Shown here: positions 46,426 to 56,633 of the stretch, piece by piece
Layout of the letters: every line of letters begins with the position of its first letter
Position numbering within the stretch: the stretch's first letter is position 1
The notes under the pieces: model-generated
What the model was told of the DNA's origin: nothing
What the model saw: only the letters and a program-made list of their open reading frames with translations
The model's database searches: none
Source of the DNA: Herbaspirillum aquaticum
Lineage (GTDB): Bacteria; Pseudomonadota; Gammaproteobacteria; Burkholderiales; Burkholderiaceae_D
Reading direction: 5' to 3'
NCBI RefSeq assembly: GCF_002213425.1
Contig: NZ_NJGV01000025.1
Span: forward strand, 1 to 64,000
Length of the DNA stretch: 64,000 nucleotides
Translations under genes and position numbers: made by a program

Positions 46426-48507
46426 ATGGCTGAACTGACCCCCATCAATACCGAGCTGGACGAGAGCAAGTTCGTCACCTTCCCCGACTCGCCCTTCAAG
46501 CTCTACCAGGTGTTTCCCCCGGCGGGCGACCAGCCGTCAGCCATCGACAAGCTGGTCGAGGGCGTTCACGACGGCCTGTTCTACCAGACCCTGCTGGGCG
46601 TGACCGGCTCGGGCAAGACCTACACCATGGCCAACACAATTGCCCGCCTGGGCCGACCGGCCATCGTGTTTGCCCCCAACAAGACACTGGCGGCACAGCT
46701 CTACAGCGAGTTCCGCGAGTTCTTCCCGCACAATGCGGTGGAATATTTCGTCAGCTACTACGACTACTACCAGCCCGAAGCCTACGTCCCCCAACGCGAC
46801 CTGTTCATCGAGAAGGATTCCTCGATCAACGAGCACATCGAGCAGATGCGCCTGTCCTGCACCAAGTCGCTGATGGAACGGCGCGACGTGGTGATCGTGG
46901 CGACCGTCTCGGCCATCTACGGTATCGGTAACCCGAATGAATACCACCAGATGATCCTGACCCTGCGCGCCAAGGACAAGGTCTCGCAGCGCGACGTCAT
47001 CGCCCGCCTGATCCAGATGCAGTACACCCGCAATGAAGTGGACTTCGGGCGCGGCACCTTCCGCGTGCGCGGCGACACCATCGATGTCTTCCCTGCCGAA
47101 CATGCCGAACTGGCCGTGCGCATCGAGACCTTCGACGACGAGATCGACAGCCTGCAACTGTTCGATCCGCTGACGGGCCGCGTGCGCCAGAAGATCCCGC
47201 GCTTCACCATCTATCCCGGATCGCACTACGTGACGCCACGCTCGACCGTGCTGCGCGCCATCGAGACCATCAAGGAAGAACTGGCCGAGCGCCTGGAATT
47301 CTTCCGCAAGGAAAACAAGCTCATCGAAGAACAGCGACTGGAACAGCGCACCCGCTTCGACATCGAGATGATGACCGAGATCGGCTTCACCAAAGGCATC
47401 GAAAACTATTCGCGCCATCTCTCCGGCGCCAAGCCGGGCGACCCGCCACCGACGCTGGTGGATTACCTGCCCAAGGACGCCATCATGTTCCTGGACGAAT
47501 CGCACGTGCTGATCGGCCAGTTGAACGGCATGTACAACGGCGACCGTGCGCGCAAGGTGAACCTGGTGGACTATGGTTTCCGGCTGCCCTCGGCGCTGGA
47601 CAACCGGCCGCTGAAGTTCGACGAATTCGAAAAGAAGATGCGCCAGACCATCTTCGTTTCGGCCACGCCGGCGGACTATGAAAACACCCATGGCGACCAG
47701 GTGGTGGAACAGGTGGTGCGCCCGACCGGCCTGGTGGACCCCATCATCGCCGTGCGTCCGGCCACCACGCAGGTGGATGACCTGATGCAGGAGATCCACG
47801 ACCGCATCGCCAAGGACGAGCGCGTGCTGGTGACTACGCTGACCAAGCGCATGGCCGAGCAGCTGACCGAATTCCTCTCCGACAACGGCATCAAGGTGCG
47901 CTACCTGCACAGCGACATCGATACGGTCGAGCGCGTGGAAATCATCCGCGACCTGCGCCTGGGTACCTTCGATGTGGTGGTCGGCATCAACCTGCTGCGC
48001 GAGGGCCTGGATATTCCCGAGGTCTCGCTGGTGGCCATCCTGGATGCGGACAAGGAAGGTTTCCTGCGTTCCGAGCGCAGCCTGATCCAGACCATCGGCC
48101 GCGCCGCCCGCAACTTGAACGGCATGGCCATCCTCTATGGCGATGTGGTGACCGATTCCATGCACAAGGCCATCGGCGAGACCGAGCGCCGCCGCGCCAA
48201 GCAGCTGGCCTTCAATGCCGCCAATGGCATCGTGCCGACCGGTATCAAGAAGGAGATCCGCGAACTCATCGACGGCATCTTCAACCCGGCCCAGGCGCGC
48301 ACCGAAATGATGGTGGCCGAGGAGAAGCGCAACTACGAATCCATGAGCGAGAAGCAGATCAGCAAGGAAATCAAGCGCCTGGAAAAGCAGATGCAGGAAC
48401 ACGCCAAGAACCTGGAGTTCGAAAAGGCAGCCGCCGCGCGCGACCAGCTGCAGCTGCTCAAGCAGCAGCTCTTCGGCGCATCGGGCAGCGATTCGGCGGT
48501 CGCCTGA
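46426..48507 (+). CDS. uvrB: excinuclease ABC subunit B
   Basis: A 693-residue damage-recognition helicase of nucleotide excision repair. Walker [11 protein letters not shown] (near 58-67), beta-hairpin [16 protein letters not shown]-like DESH, YAD/RAD51-like [26 protein letters not shown] (motif VI), and the C-terminal UVR domain ([29 protein letters not shown]). ATG 46426 is used; the family start is near [24 protein letters not shown]. Confidence 0.97.
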   Translation: MAELTPINTELDESKFVTFPDSPFKLYQVFPPAGDQPSAIDKLVEGVHDGLFYQTLLGVTGSGKTYTMANTIARLGRPAIVFAPNKTLAAQLYSEFREFFPHNAVEYFVSYYDYYQPEAYVPQRDLFIEKDSSINEHIEQMRLSCTKSLMERRDVVIVATVSAIYGIGNPNEYHQMILTLRAKDKVSQRDVIARLIQMQYTRNEVDFGRGTFRVRGDTIDVFPAEHAELAVRIETFDDEIDSLQLFDPLTGRVRQKIPRFTIYPGSHYVTPRSTVLRAIETIKEELAERLEFFRKENKLIEEQRLEQRTRFDIEMMTEIGFTKGIENYSRHLSGAKPGDPPPTLVDYLPKDAIMFLDESHVLIGQLNGMYNGDRARKVNLVDYGFRLPSALDNRPLKFDEFEKKMRQTIFVSATPADYENTHGDQVVEQVVRPTGLVDPIIAVRPATTQVDDLMQEIHDRIAKDERVLVTTLTKRMAEQLTEFLSDNGIKVRYLHSDIDTVERVEIIRDLRLGTFDVVVGINLLREGLDIPEVSLVAILDADKEGFLRSERSLIQTIGRAARNLNGMAILYGDVVTDSMHKAIGETERRRAKQLAFNAANGIVPTGIKKEIRELIDGIFNPAQARTEMMVAEEKRNYESMSEKQISKEIKRLEKQMQEHAKNLEFEKAAAARDQLQLLKQQLFGASGSDSAVA

Positions 48508-48583
48508 TCCTGCGGGGAGCCCGGCCGGGCGGTATACAATGCCGCCACTTCATTCAACCGGCCGTGCTTCCCCTTCACTTTCC

Positions 48584-49381
48584 ATGTCTTCCGTTGCCCC
48601 CCTCCCCGCTGCCCTGCTGGACCTGATCCACACCGCCCATCCCTCCTGGCATGCCGCCCTGCGCGCCGGCCTGCAGGCGATCCAGCAAGCCGATCCCGCT
48701 TATCTGCCCACCCTGGCGCAGGACGATTACCTGCCCACCGAAGGACGCCTGTTTGCCGCCTTCATCCAGCCCATGGACGCGGTGCGCTACGTGCTGATCG
48801 GCGAGGGCCCCTATCCGCGCGCGGCCAGTGCTACCGGCGTGTGCTTCATGGATGGCGCAGTGGGTTCGCTGTGGTCGGAAAAGGGCTTGTCCAAGCAGGT
48901 CAATCGCGCCACCTCGCTGCGCAATTTCATGAAGATGCTGCTGGTGGCCGAGGGCGCGCTGCAGGCGGGCCAGACCAGTGGCGATGCGCTGGCCGGTATC
49001 GCGGCGCAGGCCCAGGCGGATGTGGAAGGCAGCATCCAGACCCTGGCCGACCTGCAGGACAACCTGACTGCGCAAGGCTTCCTGCTACTGAATGCCAGCC
49101 TGGTGTTCCGCAGCCATGTGGCACCGGTCAAGGATGCCAAGGGCTGGAAACCCTTCTTTGAAACGGTATTGCGCGCCTTGGCCGAGCATGGCCAGGCACA
49201 GGACAAGTCCCTGCCCACGCTGGTGCTGTGGGGGAAGATCGCCGAGCAGCTGAGCGGCCTGCCGCTGGTGGCGCAATTCCCGCGCGCGGTGGCCGAGCAT
49301 CCCTACAATCTCAGCTTCATCGAGCACAGCGGCATGCAGCAATTGTTTGCACCCATGCAGCTGCTCAAGAAGCGGGCCTGA
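48584..49381 (+). CDS. divergent family-1 uracil-DNA glycosylase homologue
   Basis: A 265-residue protein colinear with family-1 UDG. Motif A is GEGPYP at 73-78 in place of GQDPYH, so the catalytic Asp (equivalent Gly75) and following His are absent. The rest is kept: SATGVCFMD, SLRNFMKML, LLLNASLVFR (Asn retained), LPTLVLWGKIAE and EHPYNLSF (His retained in the Leu-loop region). It follows uvrB after a putative -10 (TATACAAT near 48532). It may have altered specificity or be non-catalytic. Confidence 0.82.
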   Translation: MSSVAPLPAALLDLIHTAHPSWHAALRAGLQAIQQADPAYLPTLAQDDYLPTEGRLFAAFIQPMDAVRYVLIGEGPYPRAASATGVCFMDGAVGSLWSEKGLSKQVNRATSLRNFMKMLLVAEGALQAGQTSGDALAGIAAQAQADVEGSIQTLADLQDNLTAQGFLLLNASLVFRSHVAPVKDAKGWKPFFETVLRALAEHGQAQDKSLPTLVLWGKIAEQLSGLPLVAQFPRAVAEHPYNLSFIEHSGMQQLFAPMQLLKKRA

Positions 49382-49417
49382 GGCGGCCCGCTTCGTTTTC
49401 CTCGCTCAGAACATTGC

Positions 49418-51433
49418 TCAGAACTCTTCCCAGTCGTCGCCACCGCTGCCCTTGGGCGGCGCCTTCGGGGCGGCTTTGGGCGCGGCAGGCGCAGCCGCTT
49501 CGGCCGGTAGCGCCGGCTTGCTGGCGGGCTTGGCCTTCAGCGGCGCCGGCTTGGGCGTGATGTTGACCGGTGCCGGACGCGCTGCTGCAGCCGGCGGCGG
49601 GGCCGCATGATGAACCGGCGGCGGCGTGATCGGTGCGGCTCCGCCGCTTTCATCGAGCTTGAAGCCCGCCACCACCGCGGCCAGATGAGCTGCTTGCTCC
49701 TGCAGGGATTTGGCCGCGGCGGCCGCCTCTTCCACCAGCGCGGCGTTCTGCTGGGTCGCCTCATCCATCAGGGTCACGGCATTGCCGACTTCGGTGATGC
49801 CTGCGCTTTGCTCCTGGCTGGCTGAACTGATCTCACCCACGATGTCAGTCACGCGGCGCACGCTGGAGACCACTTCATCCATGGTCGAACCGGCCTGGGC
49901 CACCAGTTGGCTGCCCGCTTCCACCTTCTGTACCGAATCATCGATCAACTGCTTGATCTCCTTGGCGGCCGTGGCCGAACGCTGCGCCAGGGAACGCACT
50001 TCGGAGGCCACCACCGCAAACCCGCGTCCCTGCTCACCGGCTCGCGCCGCTTCCACCGCGGCGTTCAAGGCCAGGATATTGGTCTGGAAGGCGATGCCAT
50101 CGATGACGCTGATGATGTCGACGATCTTGCGGGAAGACTCATTGATGGAGCTCATGGTGCTGACCACCTGGCCCACCACGGTACCGCCATGCACCGCCAC
50201 ATCCGAGGCCGACACCGCCAGCTGGTTGGCCTGGCGTGCATTGTCGGCGTTTTGCTTCACGGTGGAGGTGAGTTCTTCCATCGCCGATGCGGTTTCTTCC
50301 AGCGAACCGGCCTGCTGTTCGGTGCGTGCGGACAGGTCCATGTTGCCGCTGGCGATCTCGCTGGAAGAAACTTTCACGGACTCGCTGGCGCGCCGGATAT
50401 CGAGCAAGGTGCGCGAGATCTTGTCGGCAAAGTGATTGAAGGCGCGCGATATCTGCGCCAGTTCATCCTTGCCGCTGGTGTCGAGCCGGCGCGTCAGGTC
50501 GCCGTCGCCCGAGGCGATTTCTTCCATGGCATTGCGCACCACGCCCAGGCGGCGCAGCAGGCGCGTGATGGTGAAGCTCAGCAGCAATGCCGCCGCGACG
50601 ATGGCCACCACGGCCAGGATCACCGCCAGCGCCATGAGCGCACCCACCGCATGCGTGGCCTCCCGATAATCCAGCGCCACCACCAGCGACCAGTCGGTGT
50701 TGTCGATGGGTTGCGTAAAGAGCAGATAGGGGACGCCGCCGATGGTCGCGCTGCCGCCCTGCTTCATCCCGGCCAGCGTGGCGGCGGAGAGATTCTGGTC
50801 CAGCGCCGACACCGGCTTCAAGGCCAGCTCCTTGTTGGGATGGGTGATGATGAGGCCATCCCTGCCGACGATGAAGGCAAAGCTGGATGGCGTGGGCTTG
50901 ATGCCGGCCACGGTGCGCACCACGTTGTCCAGCTGCACATCCGAACCCAGCACAGCCTGCAGGGTCCCCTTGTCGCTGACCGGCTCGGCGAAGGTCACCA
51001 CCAGCTTGCCGGTGGTGGCGTCCACATAGGGGGCGGTGAGCACGGGCTTGCCGGCATCGACCGCCTGCTTGTACCAGGGCCGTGCGGTCGGATCGTAACC
51101 GGCCGGCATCGGGTGCAGGGCCAGCATGCGTTTGTCGGGATAGCCGATGTAGGCGTCGTCGAAGGAACCGGCCTCCTGGGCCGCCGCCACGATGGGCAGG
51201 ACATCGCTTTGCTTCAAGGCCTGCTTCATGGCGCCGGTGATGATGCGCTTGCTGCGCACCCACTCGGTGATGTTGGCAGCGTAGCTTTCGGTGAGCTGGC
51301 GGGTCTGAGTGGAGATGCCCTCCAGCGTATCGCTGCGGACGGTGTAGATGTTGGCGCCACTGAGAACGATCATGGCTACCGCCACGATCAGTACGCATAT
51401 GACGATCAGCCGGGCACGAAGTGAAGACAACAT
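49418..51433 (-). CDS. methyl-accepting chemotaxis protein with dCache sensor and DWEEF tail
   Basis: A 671-residue chemoreceptor. TM1 ([22 protein letters not shown]), a periplasmic dCache_1 domain (about 35-275; [31 protein letters not shown] is the Cache core, ...[10 protein letters not shown] at the end), TM2 ([22 protein letters not shown]), HAMP, signalling tip [35 protein letters not shown]. Pro/Ala-rich linker and C-terminal GGDDWEEF docking tail. dCache receptors often bind amino acids or carboxylates; the ligand is unknown. ATG 51433 follows AGGGGAG. Confidence 0.94.
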   Translation of the reverse strand: MLSSLRARLIVICVLIVAVAMIVLSGANIYTVRSDTLEGISTQTRQLTESYAANITEWVRSKRIITGAMKQALKQSDVLPIVAAAQEAGSFDDAYIGYPDKRMLALHPMPAGYDPTARPWYKQAVDAGKPVLTAPYVDATTGKLVVTFAEPVSDKGTLQAVLGSDVQLDNVVRTVAGIKPTPSSFAFIVGRDGLIITHPNKELALKPVSALDQNLSAATLAGMKQGGSATIGGVPYLLFTQPIDNTDWSLVVALDYREATHAVGALMALAVILAVVAIVAAALLLSFTITRLLRRLGVVRNAMEEIASGDGDLTRRLDTSGKDELAQISRAFNHFADKISRTLLDIRRASESVKVSSSEIASGNMDLSARTEQQAGSLEETASAMEELTSTVKQNADNARQANQLAVSASDVAVHGGTVVGQVVSTMSSINESSRKIVDIISVIDGIAFQTNILALNAAVEAARAGEQGRGFAVVASEVRSLAQRSATAAKEIKQLIDDSVQKVEAGSQLVAQAGSTMDEVVSSVRRVTDIVGEISSASQEQSAGITEVGNAVTLMDEATQQNAALVEEAAAAAKSLQEQAAHLAAVVAGFKLDESGGAAPITPPPVHHAAPPPAAAARPAPVNITPKPAPLKAKPASKPALPAEAAAPAAPKAAPKAPPKGSGGDDWEEF

Positions 51434-51932
51434 GGCGAACTCCCCTGTAAGAAGCAAAGACGCGAAACCTGCACGAACGGCAACATGTTTTATTTCCCCG
51501 ACAACAAATATAGCAGCGCTGCACTACCGTGCGATGTCATTTTTGTTAAGAGGATCAAGAGGAAACTGTCCAGGGAGGCAAGCCGGCATGGCTTTTCAGA
51601 CATTGCGCCCGTAAACGGCAAATCCCCGCAACAGCGGGGATGGAGGTGTTCAACGCAGCGTGCGCCTGGCCATGTTGGGGGCGCTGTCGGCCATGAGGCC
51701 GCCGTTGCGGGTGATACGGGTAATACAGGTATTGCGGGGCGTGACGGGTCAAGCGGGTGATGCGTCGGGCAGGGTCTGCCTCTGTGGGCGACTGCTGGCT
51801 GCCTACTGCGGCCCCGAACACGCGGAGCCGGTCTCTTCATCATCGTTCTTCAGGCGCATCGGGCCTGGTCCTGCCGGGTATTGCGGTACTTCAGTGCTGC
51901 GGGTGCTGCCATCAAGCTGGCCGCATCGGCAT
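51434..51932. other. 500-bp region without a convincing gene
   Basis: Upstream of the Cache receptor and downstream of the small 51933 gene. Contains the hairpin at 51622-51641 and a short G-rich direct repeat (GCGGGTGATACGGG / GCGGGTGATGCGTCGGG). Open frames are short and without family features. Confidence 0.4.
51622..51641 (-). terminator. candidate terminator of the 51933-52187 gene
   Basis: ATCCCCGC-TGTT-GCGGGGAT on the minus strand, followed by a weak U-rich tail (TTGCCGTTT). Confidence 0.4.
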
Positions 51933-52187
51933 TCAGATCTGCGATTGCAGCTTCCAGACAGCGTGCAGGTGGCTGTGGTCCAGCTGGCGCAGGCGCACTT
52001 CCATTTCGAAATGGTCGGTCACGCCTTCGAAGTAGGCAGCATCATGCAGGTCGGTGGCATCGTTGCGCACGGGCTTCAAGGCGTGGGCGGCGATGACTTG
52101 CTGGACAGCAAACTTTGCCAACTCGACCAAGGAGCGCAAATTGTTAGAAAAACCGGCATCTTTTGCAAATATACTGACGTTGTTCAC
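51933..52187 (-). CDS. small conserved-looking hypothetical protein, 84 aa
   Basis: The frame from GTG 52187 (AAGGA nine bases upstream) encodes 84 residues: 'NNVSIFAKDAGFSNNLRSLVELAKFAVQQVIAAHALKPVRNDATDLHDAAYFEGVTDHFEMEVRLRQLDHSHLHAVW'. It is soluble, with one amphipathic helix (about 17-36) and a His/Asp-rich C-terminal half. No family recognised. Divergent from the LysR gene with 104 bp between starts, so it may be that regulator's target. Confidence 0.5.
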   Translation of the reverse strand: MNNVSIFAKDAGFSNNLRSLVELAKFAVQQVIAAHALKPVRNDATDLHDAAYFEGVTDHFEMEVRLRQLDHSHLHAVWKLQSQI

Positions 52188-52290
52188 GATGAATTCCTTC
52201 TGTTTGACGTTTGGGTGATTGAAGAATAAGGTCGCCCCTGCCTTTTGCAAAGCAACATTTTCCGTCACCTCTATAAGTTTTTCTTACAGC

Positions 52291-53229
52291 ATGTCTTCAT
52301 CCTTACCCTCGCTCAAGGCCCTCAAGGTGTTCGAAGCGGCAGTCCGGACGCGGAGTCTGACGCTGGCAGCCCATGAACTTTTCATCACCCATAGTGCGGT
52401 CAGTCAGCAGATCAAAACGCTGGAGGAGTATTTCGAACAACCGTTGTTTTTACGCCAGTCGCGTGGCGTGGAACCCACAGAAGCGGCCCTGGCCTTCTAT
52501 GCCGAGGTCAAGGCCAGCCTGGATCGCATTGCCCTGGCGGCCGAACAGCTGTCCCTGGCCGGCAAGAGCCGCGTGGTGCGCCTCATTGCCGCCCCCTCGG
52601 TGGCAATGCGCTGGCTGATTCCGCGCCTTTCGCAGTTCCAGATCGACAACCCCCGTATCGAGGTGCGGGTCACCACCACCATGTCGGAGTATTTCGAGGA
52701 TGTGAAGGATCCTTTCGACGTCATCATCTGGCGCAGCCCGCTGGAGCGCAGCGGCTATGACTGCGTGCGCTTCCTGGATGACGTGTCGGTACCGCTGGCT
52801 TCGCCGCACTTCCTGGAGACGCACCCGATCCGGGTGCCGCGCGATTTCGTGGAGGTGCCGCTGATCCACCTTTCCAGCCGTTCAGCGGCATGGTCGCAGT
52901 GGCTGGGCAAGGCCGGGGTGGCGGTGCGGCGCAAGATGCCGGGGACGGTCTATGAACATTCCTTCCTGAGCCTGCAAGCGGCGGCCACTGACCAGGGGGT
53001 GGGCATGGGCACGCTGGCGCTGGTCGATGACGATCTGGCCGCAGGCCGGCTGGTGCGGCTGTTTCCGGAGGTCGTGCTGCACGGGGAGGGTTACCACATG
53101 CTCTATCGCAGCAGCGCCGACACCAATCCGGCACTGAAGACCTTCATCACGTGGTTGAAGCAGATGGGCCAGGCATCTTCATTCGATCCGCAACAGACCT
53201 GGCCGGCGGATTTTCCTGGCGAATATTGA
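52291..53229 (+). CDS. LysR-family regulator, GcvA-like
   Basis: A 312-residue LysR-type regulator. N-terminal winged HTH 'LPSLKALKVFEAAVRTRSLTLAAHELFITHSAVSQQIKTLEEYFEQPLFLRQ' followed by a periplasmic-binding-type effector domain (about 95-300). The 'LPSL.AL..FEAA.R..S...AA.EL..THSAVS.QI..LE' pattern is GcvA/AmpR-like. Start ATG 52291 is chosen; an earlier in-frame ATG at 52219 overlaps the divergent promoter. The target is probably the divergent small gene. Confidence 0.92.
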   Translation: MSSSLPSLKALKVFEAAVRTRSLTLAAHELFITHSAVSQQIKTLEEYFEQPLFLRQSRGVEPTEAALAFYAEVKASLDRIALAAEQLSLAGKSRVVRLIAAPSVAMRWLIPRLSQFQIDNPRIEVRVTTTMSEYFEDVKDPFDVIIWRSPLERSGYDCVRFLDDVSVPLASPHFLETHPIRVPRDFVEVPLIHLSSRSAAWSQWLGKAGVAVRRKMPGTVYEHSFLSLQAAATDQGVGMGTLALVDDDLAAGRLVRLFPEVVLHGEGYHMLYRSSADTNPALKTFITWLKQMGQASSFDPQQTWPADFPGEY

Positions 53230-53274
53230 GGGAGTCCGTCCCCGCGCCGGGCACGGGGACGACAGCGGCGAGGA

Positions 53275-53592
53275 TCAGTCCGCAGACTTGAGCACATGCA
53301 CCTTGCGGTCCGCGATCAAATCCTTGGACTTCTCGCGGTAGTCGGTCATGTGCGGCAGGGTGAAGTGCAGTTTCAGCGCTTCTTCGTCCTTCCACTTCTC
53401 GACGAAGGCGAAGGTATCCGGCCCCAGGGGGGCCTGGTTCGGGCCGAAGCCATCCACATCCACCACCAGTCCATACTCGATGCAGCCTTCCTCGGCGCGC
53501 ACGGCAGCCAGGTTGGCGCGCGCGATGGCCAGCAGCGCTTCGCGCTGGCCGGGCTTGGCGGTGATGATGGCGACGACGGTAACGGTGCTCAT
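53275..53592 (-). CDS. antibiotic biosynthesis monooxygenase (ABM) domain protein
   Basis: A 105-residue ferredoxin-like alpha-beta dimer protein: 'VTVVAIITAKPGQREALLAIARANLAAVRAEEGCIEYGLVVDVDGFG...FAFVEKWKDEEALKLHFTLPHMTDYREKSKDLI'. This is the YgiN/quinol-monooxygenase type without metal cofactor. The physiological substrate is unknown. Convergent with LysR, 80 bp from znuA's stop. Confidence 0.9.
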   Translation of the reverse strand: MSTVTVVAIITAKPGQREALLAIARANLAAVRAEEGCIEYGLVVDVDGFGPNQAPLGPDTFAFVEKWKDEEALKLHFTLPHMTDYREKSKDLIADRKVHVLKSAD

Positions 53593-53672
53593 GCGGGAAT
53601 TCTCCTATGCAAGGTGACAGGCACCGCCAGGGCGACGGTGCGGGGCCACCAGCATACGCGATTTGTCCGCCC

Positions 53673-54605
53673 TCAGTTCAGACGGATCTTTTCCAGCAAT
53701 TGCGTGATGTTGTAGCGCATCAGCGAGAGGTAGTCCGCAGCCGGGCCGTCCGCCTTGGACAGCGCATCGGCATACAGCTTGCCGCCTGCTGCCGTGCCGG
53801 ATTCGCGGGCGATCTGCTGCAGCAGCTTGGGGTTGCTCATGTTCTCGAAGAACAGGGCCTTGATCTTCTCGCTGCGGATCTGGCGAATCAGCGCAGCCAC
53901 ATCACGGGCACTGGGTTCGCTATCGGTCGACACACCCTGCGCGGCCAGGAAGCGCACCTTGTAGCGGGCACCGAAGTATTCGAAGGCGTCATGCGAGGTG
54001 ATGACCTTGCGCTTGGCATCCGGGATCTGGCTGAACTGGCGTGCAGCCCAGGCGTCCAGGTCCTGCAGCTTGGCGACATAGGCCTCGCCATTCTTGCGGT
54101 AGACCTCGGCACCGGCCGGGTCCAGCTTGGCCAGGGCGGTGACGATGTTGCGGGTGTAGACGATCACGTTCTGCGGGTCCTGCCAGGCGTGCGGATCGTC
54201 CTTGCCGTGATGTTCATGTCCTGCACCGTGGGCGTGATCGTCCTCGTCTTCACCCACGCGCTCGCGCGCCTTGATGCCGGCCGAGGCCACCACGATGGGA
54301 CCGCGGTAATTGGCCGACTGTGCCAGGCGCTCCATCCAGCCTTCGAAACCGAGGCCATTGACCACGATCAGCTTGGCACGCGAGACGGCCTTGATGTCAT
54401 CCGGGGCCGGCTGGAAAACGTGCGCATCTTCATCTGGGCCGACCAGGGTGGAGACGGCGATGCGCTCGCCGCCGACATTGGCGACGACATCGCCCAGGAT
54501 GCTGAAGCTGGCCAGCACGGGAATGCGCTCGGCAGCGGACGCCGGCAGGCTCGCCGCCACGGCCAGGGCCGCCAGCAGCGCAGAGAGGGGACGAAACAGT
54601 TTCAT
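53673..54605 (-). CDS. znuA: zinc ABC transporter substrate-binding protein
   Basis: A 310-residue cluster A-I metal-binding protein with a signal peptide (PLSALLAALAVAASLPASA). Metal ligands: His in DAHVFQP, a His-rich loop (about 140-157, DDHAHGAGHEHHGKDDPH) and SHDAFEYF. The His-rich loop is a mark of zinc rather than manganese binders. Third gene of znuC-znuB-znuA, 69 bp after znuB. ATG 54605 follows GGAG. Confidence 0.9.
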   Translation of the reverse strand: MKLFRPLSALLAALAVAASLPASAAERIPVLASFSILGDVVANVGGERIAVSTLVGPDEDAHVFQPAPDDIKAVSRAKLIVVNGLGFEGWMERLAQSANYRGPIVVASAGIKARERVGEDEDDHAHGAGHEHHGKDDPHAWQDPQNVIVYTRNIVTALAKLDPAGAEVYRKNGEAYVAKLQDLDAWAARQFSQIPDAKRKVITSHDAFEYFGARYKVRFLAAQGVSTDSEPSARDVAALIRQIRSEKIKALFFENMSNPKLLQQIARESGTAAGGKLYADALSKADGPAADYLSLMRYNITQLLEKIRLN

Positions 54606-54674
54606 GGACACTCCGGGGAAAGAGAAGCAGAAGAAAGCGGCAATAAACAGCAATAGACGGGGGAAAGTGAAGCC

Positions 54675-55562
54675 TCAGGCCTGCAGGTGCGGTCGCCGCA
54701 ACAGGCGCGGCAGCCAGCCGCGCGGGGCCAACAGCAGCGAGGCGGCATACAGCACCCCCGCGCAGACGATGATGACGGGGCCGGACGGCACCGAGGCGTA
54801 ATACGAGATCAGCAGCCCCGCATACCCGGCCAGCGCGGCCTGCAACACGCTGTTGCACAACTGTGCCGGCAAGGTGTCGTGCCACAGCCGCGCCGAGACC
54901 GCCGGCAGCATCATCAGGCCGACCGCCATCAGCGTGCCCAGGGTCTGGAAGGAGGCCACCAGGTTCATCACCACCAGCATCAGGAACACCTGCTGGTAGA
55001 TCGCCCCGCCGCTGCGTCCGCCGCCCACGGCCATGTAGGAAGGATCGAAACTCTCCAGCAGCAGTCCGCGATAGAGCGCGGCGATGCCCAGTACGCTGGC
55101 GCTGGCCACACCGGCGATGAGCACCAGGCCTTCGCTGTCCACGCCCAGCACGTTGCCGAAGAGGATGTGCAGCAGGTCGAGCTGGGTGCCGTGGCGCGAA
55201 ATCAGGATCACGCCCAGCGCCAGCGCCACCACGTAGATGGCGGCCAGGCTGGCATCTTCCTTCAGTTCGGTATGGCGGCTGATCCAGCCGGCCACGGCCA
55301 CCACCAGTACCCCGGCGGCGAATCCGCCGATGGACAGCGCCGGCAGCGACAGGCCGAAGAAGATGAAACCTACGGCCACGCCCGGCAGCACGGCGTGGCT
55401 CAAGGCCTCACCGAACAGGCTCATGCGGCGCAGGGTCAAGAGCACGCCCAGCGGGGCACTGCCCAGCGCCAGGGCAAAGGCAGCCACCAGTGCGCGGCGC
55501 ATGAAGGAAAATTCCAGGAACGGCGCAATCGCCAGGCTCTGCAAGGTCGAGAGTGCGCTCAT
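54675..55562 (-). CDS. znuB: zinc ABC transporter permease
   Basis: A 295-residue ABC-3 family permease with about eight membrane segments; 'GEALSHAVLPGVAVGFIFFGLSLPALSIGGFAAG' is the family signature. Overlaps the znuC stop by four bases, so they are coupled. Confidence 0.93.
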   Translation of the reverse strand: MSALSTLQSLAIAPFLEFSFMRRALVAAFALALGSAPLGVLLTLRRMSLFGEALSHAVLPGVAVGFIFFGLSLPALSIGGFAAGVLVVAVAGWISRHTELKEDASLAAIYVVALALGVILISRHGTQLDLLHILFGNVLGVDSEGLVLIAGVASASVLGIAALYRGLLLESFDPSYMAVGGGRSGGAIYQQVFLMLVVMNLVASFQTLGTLMAVGLMMLPAVSARLWHDTLPAQLCNSVLQAALAGYAGLLISYYASVPSGPVIIVCAGVLYAASLLLAPRGWLPRLLRRPHLQA

Positions 55563-56389
55563 GCCCGGCCTCCCGGGGTGGCGGCATGGTGCGTGTGGGA
55601 ATGCCCATGTGAATGTTCATGCTCATGCGCCCGCGACAAGGCCAGCACCTCCGCCTCGCTCACTTCGCACACGCCGGCGTGCTCATCAACTGCCTCGGCC
55701 ATGGCCCGGGCGCGCTGCAGGTTCTCTTCGCACATGACCTCGGCAGTCTCGCCCCAGGCCACCACGTTGCGCGCCAGCAGCAAGGTCTGCGGGAAGGCGC
55801 GGCGCACCTGGTCGTGGTCGTGCAGCACCGCGATCACGGTACGGCGTTCCGCATGCCAGGCCGAGATGATGCGCAACAGGTCGCCGGTGGTGCGGGCGTC
55901 GATGGCATTGAAGGGCTCATCGAGCAGGATCACCTCGGCATCCTGCAGCAGGATGCGGGCAAACAGCACGCGCTGGAACTGCCCCACCGAGAGGCTGGAG
56001 ACCGGACGCCCGGCAAAACCGTCCAGCCCCACGGCCGCCAGTGCCTGCACCGCACGCTGGCGCATGGCGGCGTCGATGCCGCCCCAGTTGCCCTTGGCCT
56101 GCCAGTAACCCAGTTGCACGCAGTCGATCACCGTGATGGGGAAGCTGCGGTCAATCTCGGCCTGCTGCGGCAGGTAGGCGATGCGGCGCGCATCCACATG
56201 GGTATGCACGCGCCCGTCATTGCAGCGGACCAGCCCCAGCATGGTCTTGAGCAAGGTGCTTTTACCCGCCCCGTTGGGGCCGACGATGGCCGTCAGCGAA
56301 CCGCGCGCAAAGGCGCCATTGACGTGGTGCAGGGCCGGATGGCGGCGATAGCTGACGGTGAGGTTGTCCAGCGAGATGGCAGCATCCAT
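55559..56389 (-). CDS. znuC: zinc ABC transporter ATPase
   Basis: A 276-residue ATPase: Walker A GPNGAGKST, signature LSVGQFQRVLFARIL, Walker B VILLDEPFNAID. The C-terminus has a His-rich stretch (HEHEHSHGHSHTHH) that could sense or store zinc. Preceded by a 43-codon membrane protein gene with one base between. Confidence 0.95.
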   Translation of the reverse strand: MDAAISLDNLTVSYRRHPALHHVNGAFARGSLTAIVGPNGAGKSTLLKTMLGLVRCNDGRVHTHVDARRIAYLPQQAEIDRSFPITVIDCVQLGYWQAKGNWGGIDAAMRQRAVQALAAVGLDGFAGRPVSSLSVGQFQRVLFARILLQDAEVILLDEPFNAIDARTTGDLLRIISAWHAERRTVIAVLHDHDQVRRAFPQTLLLARNVVAWGETAEVMCEENLQRARAMAEAVDEHAGVCEVSEAEVLALSRAHEHEHSHGHSHTHHAATPGGRA

Positions 56390-56390
56390 G

Positions 56391-56522
56391 TCAGCCCTCC
56401 CCCAAGGCCCAGTGCACGCCCAGCCACAACAGCAGGATCACGGGCGCAACGGCCAGCACACGCTGCCACCAGGGGCTGGCGAGCACGCCTTGCTTCAACA
56501 GGAATCGAGAGAGAAACGACAC
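56391..56522 (-). CDS. small single-pass membrane protein upstream of znuC, 43 aa
   Basis: A GTG-initiated frame of 43 codons that ends TGA-C-ATG into znuC. Basic N-terminus (SFLSRFLLKQG), paired Trp (PWWQR), then one hydrophobic helix (VLAVAPVILLLWLGVHWAL). The tight junction to znuC, one predicted membrane segment and a Trp-rich boundary support a real gene. The ribosome site is weak, so the exact start (GTG or the in-frame TTG three codons earlier) is uncertain. Function unknown; perhaps a transporter accessory subunit. Confidence 0.65.
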   Translation of the reverse strand: MSFLSRFLLKQGVLASPWWQRVLAVAPVILLLWLGVHWALGEG

Positions 56523-56633
56523 GGCAGGCAATCTGAGAAGAAGCAACCCGGACACCGGACAGCGCGGCCAGCCGGGCTGGCAAGAGCGCGCTTGCCCGTT
56601 GGCGCAACCAAGTTGCAGAAACAGGAAAAGCAG

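Noticed and set aside
46537-48402. Minus-strand 621-codon frame antisense to uvrB
   Set aside because: A shadow of uvrB without domains.
51660-52229. Plus-strand 189-codon frame overlapping the small 51933 gene
   Set aside because: No family features, opposite to a better-supported frame with a ribosome site.
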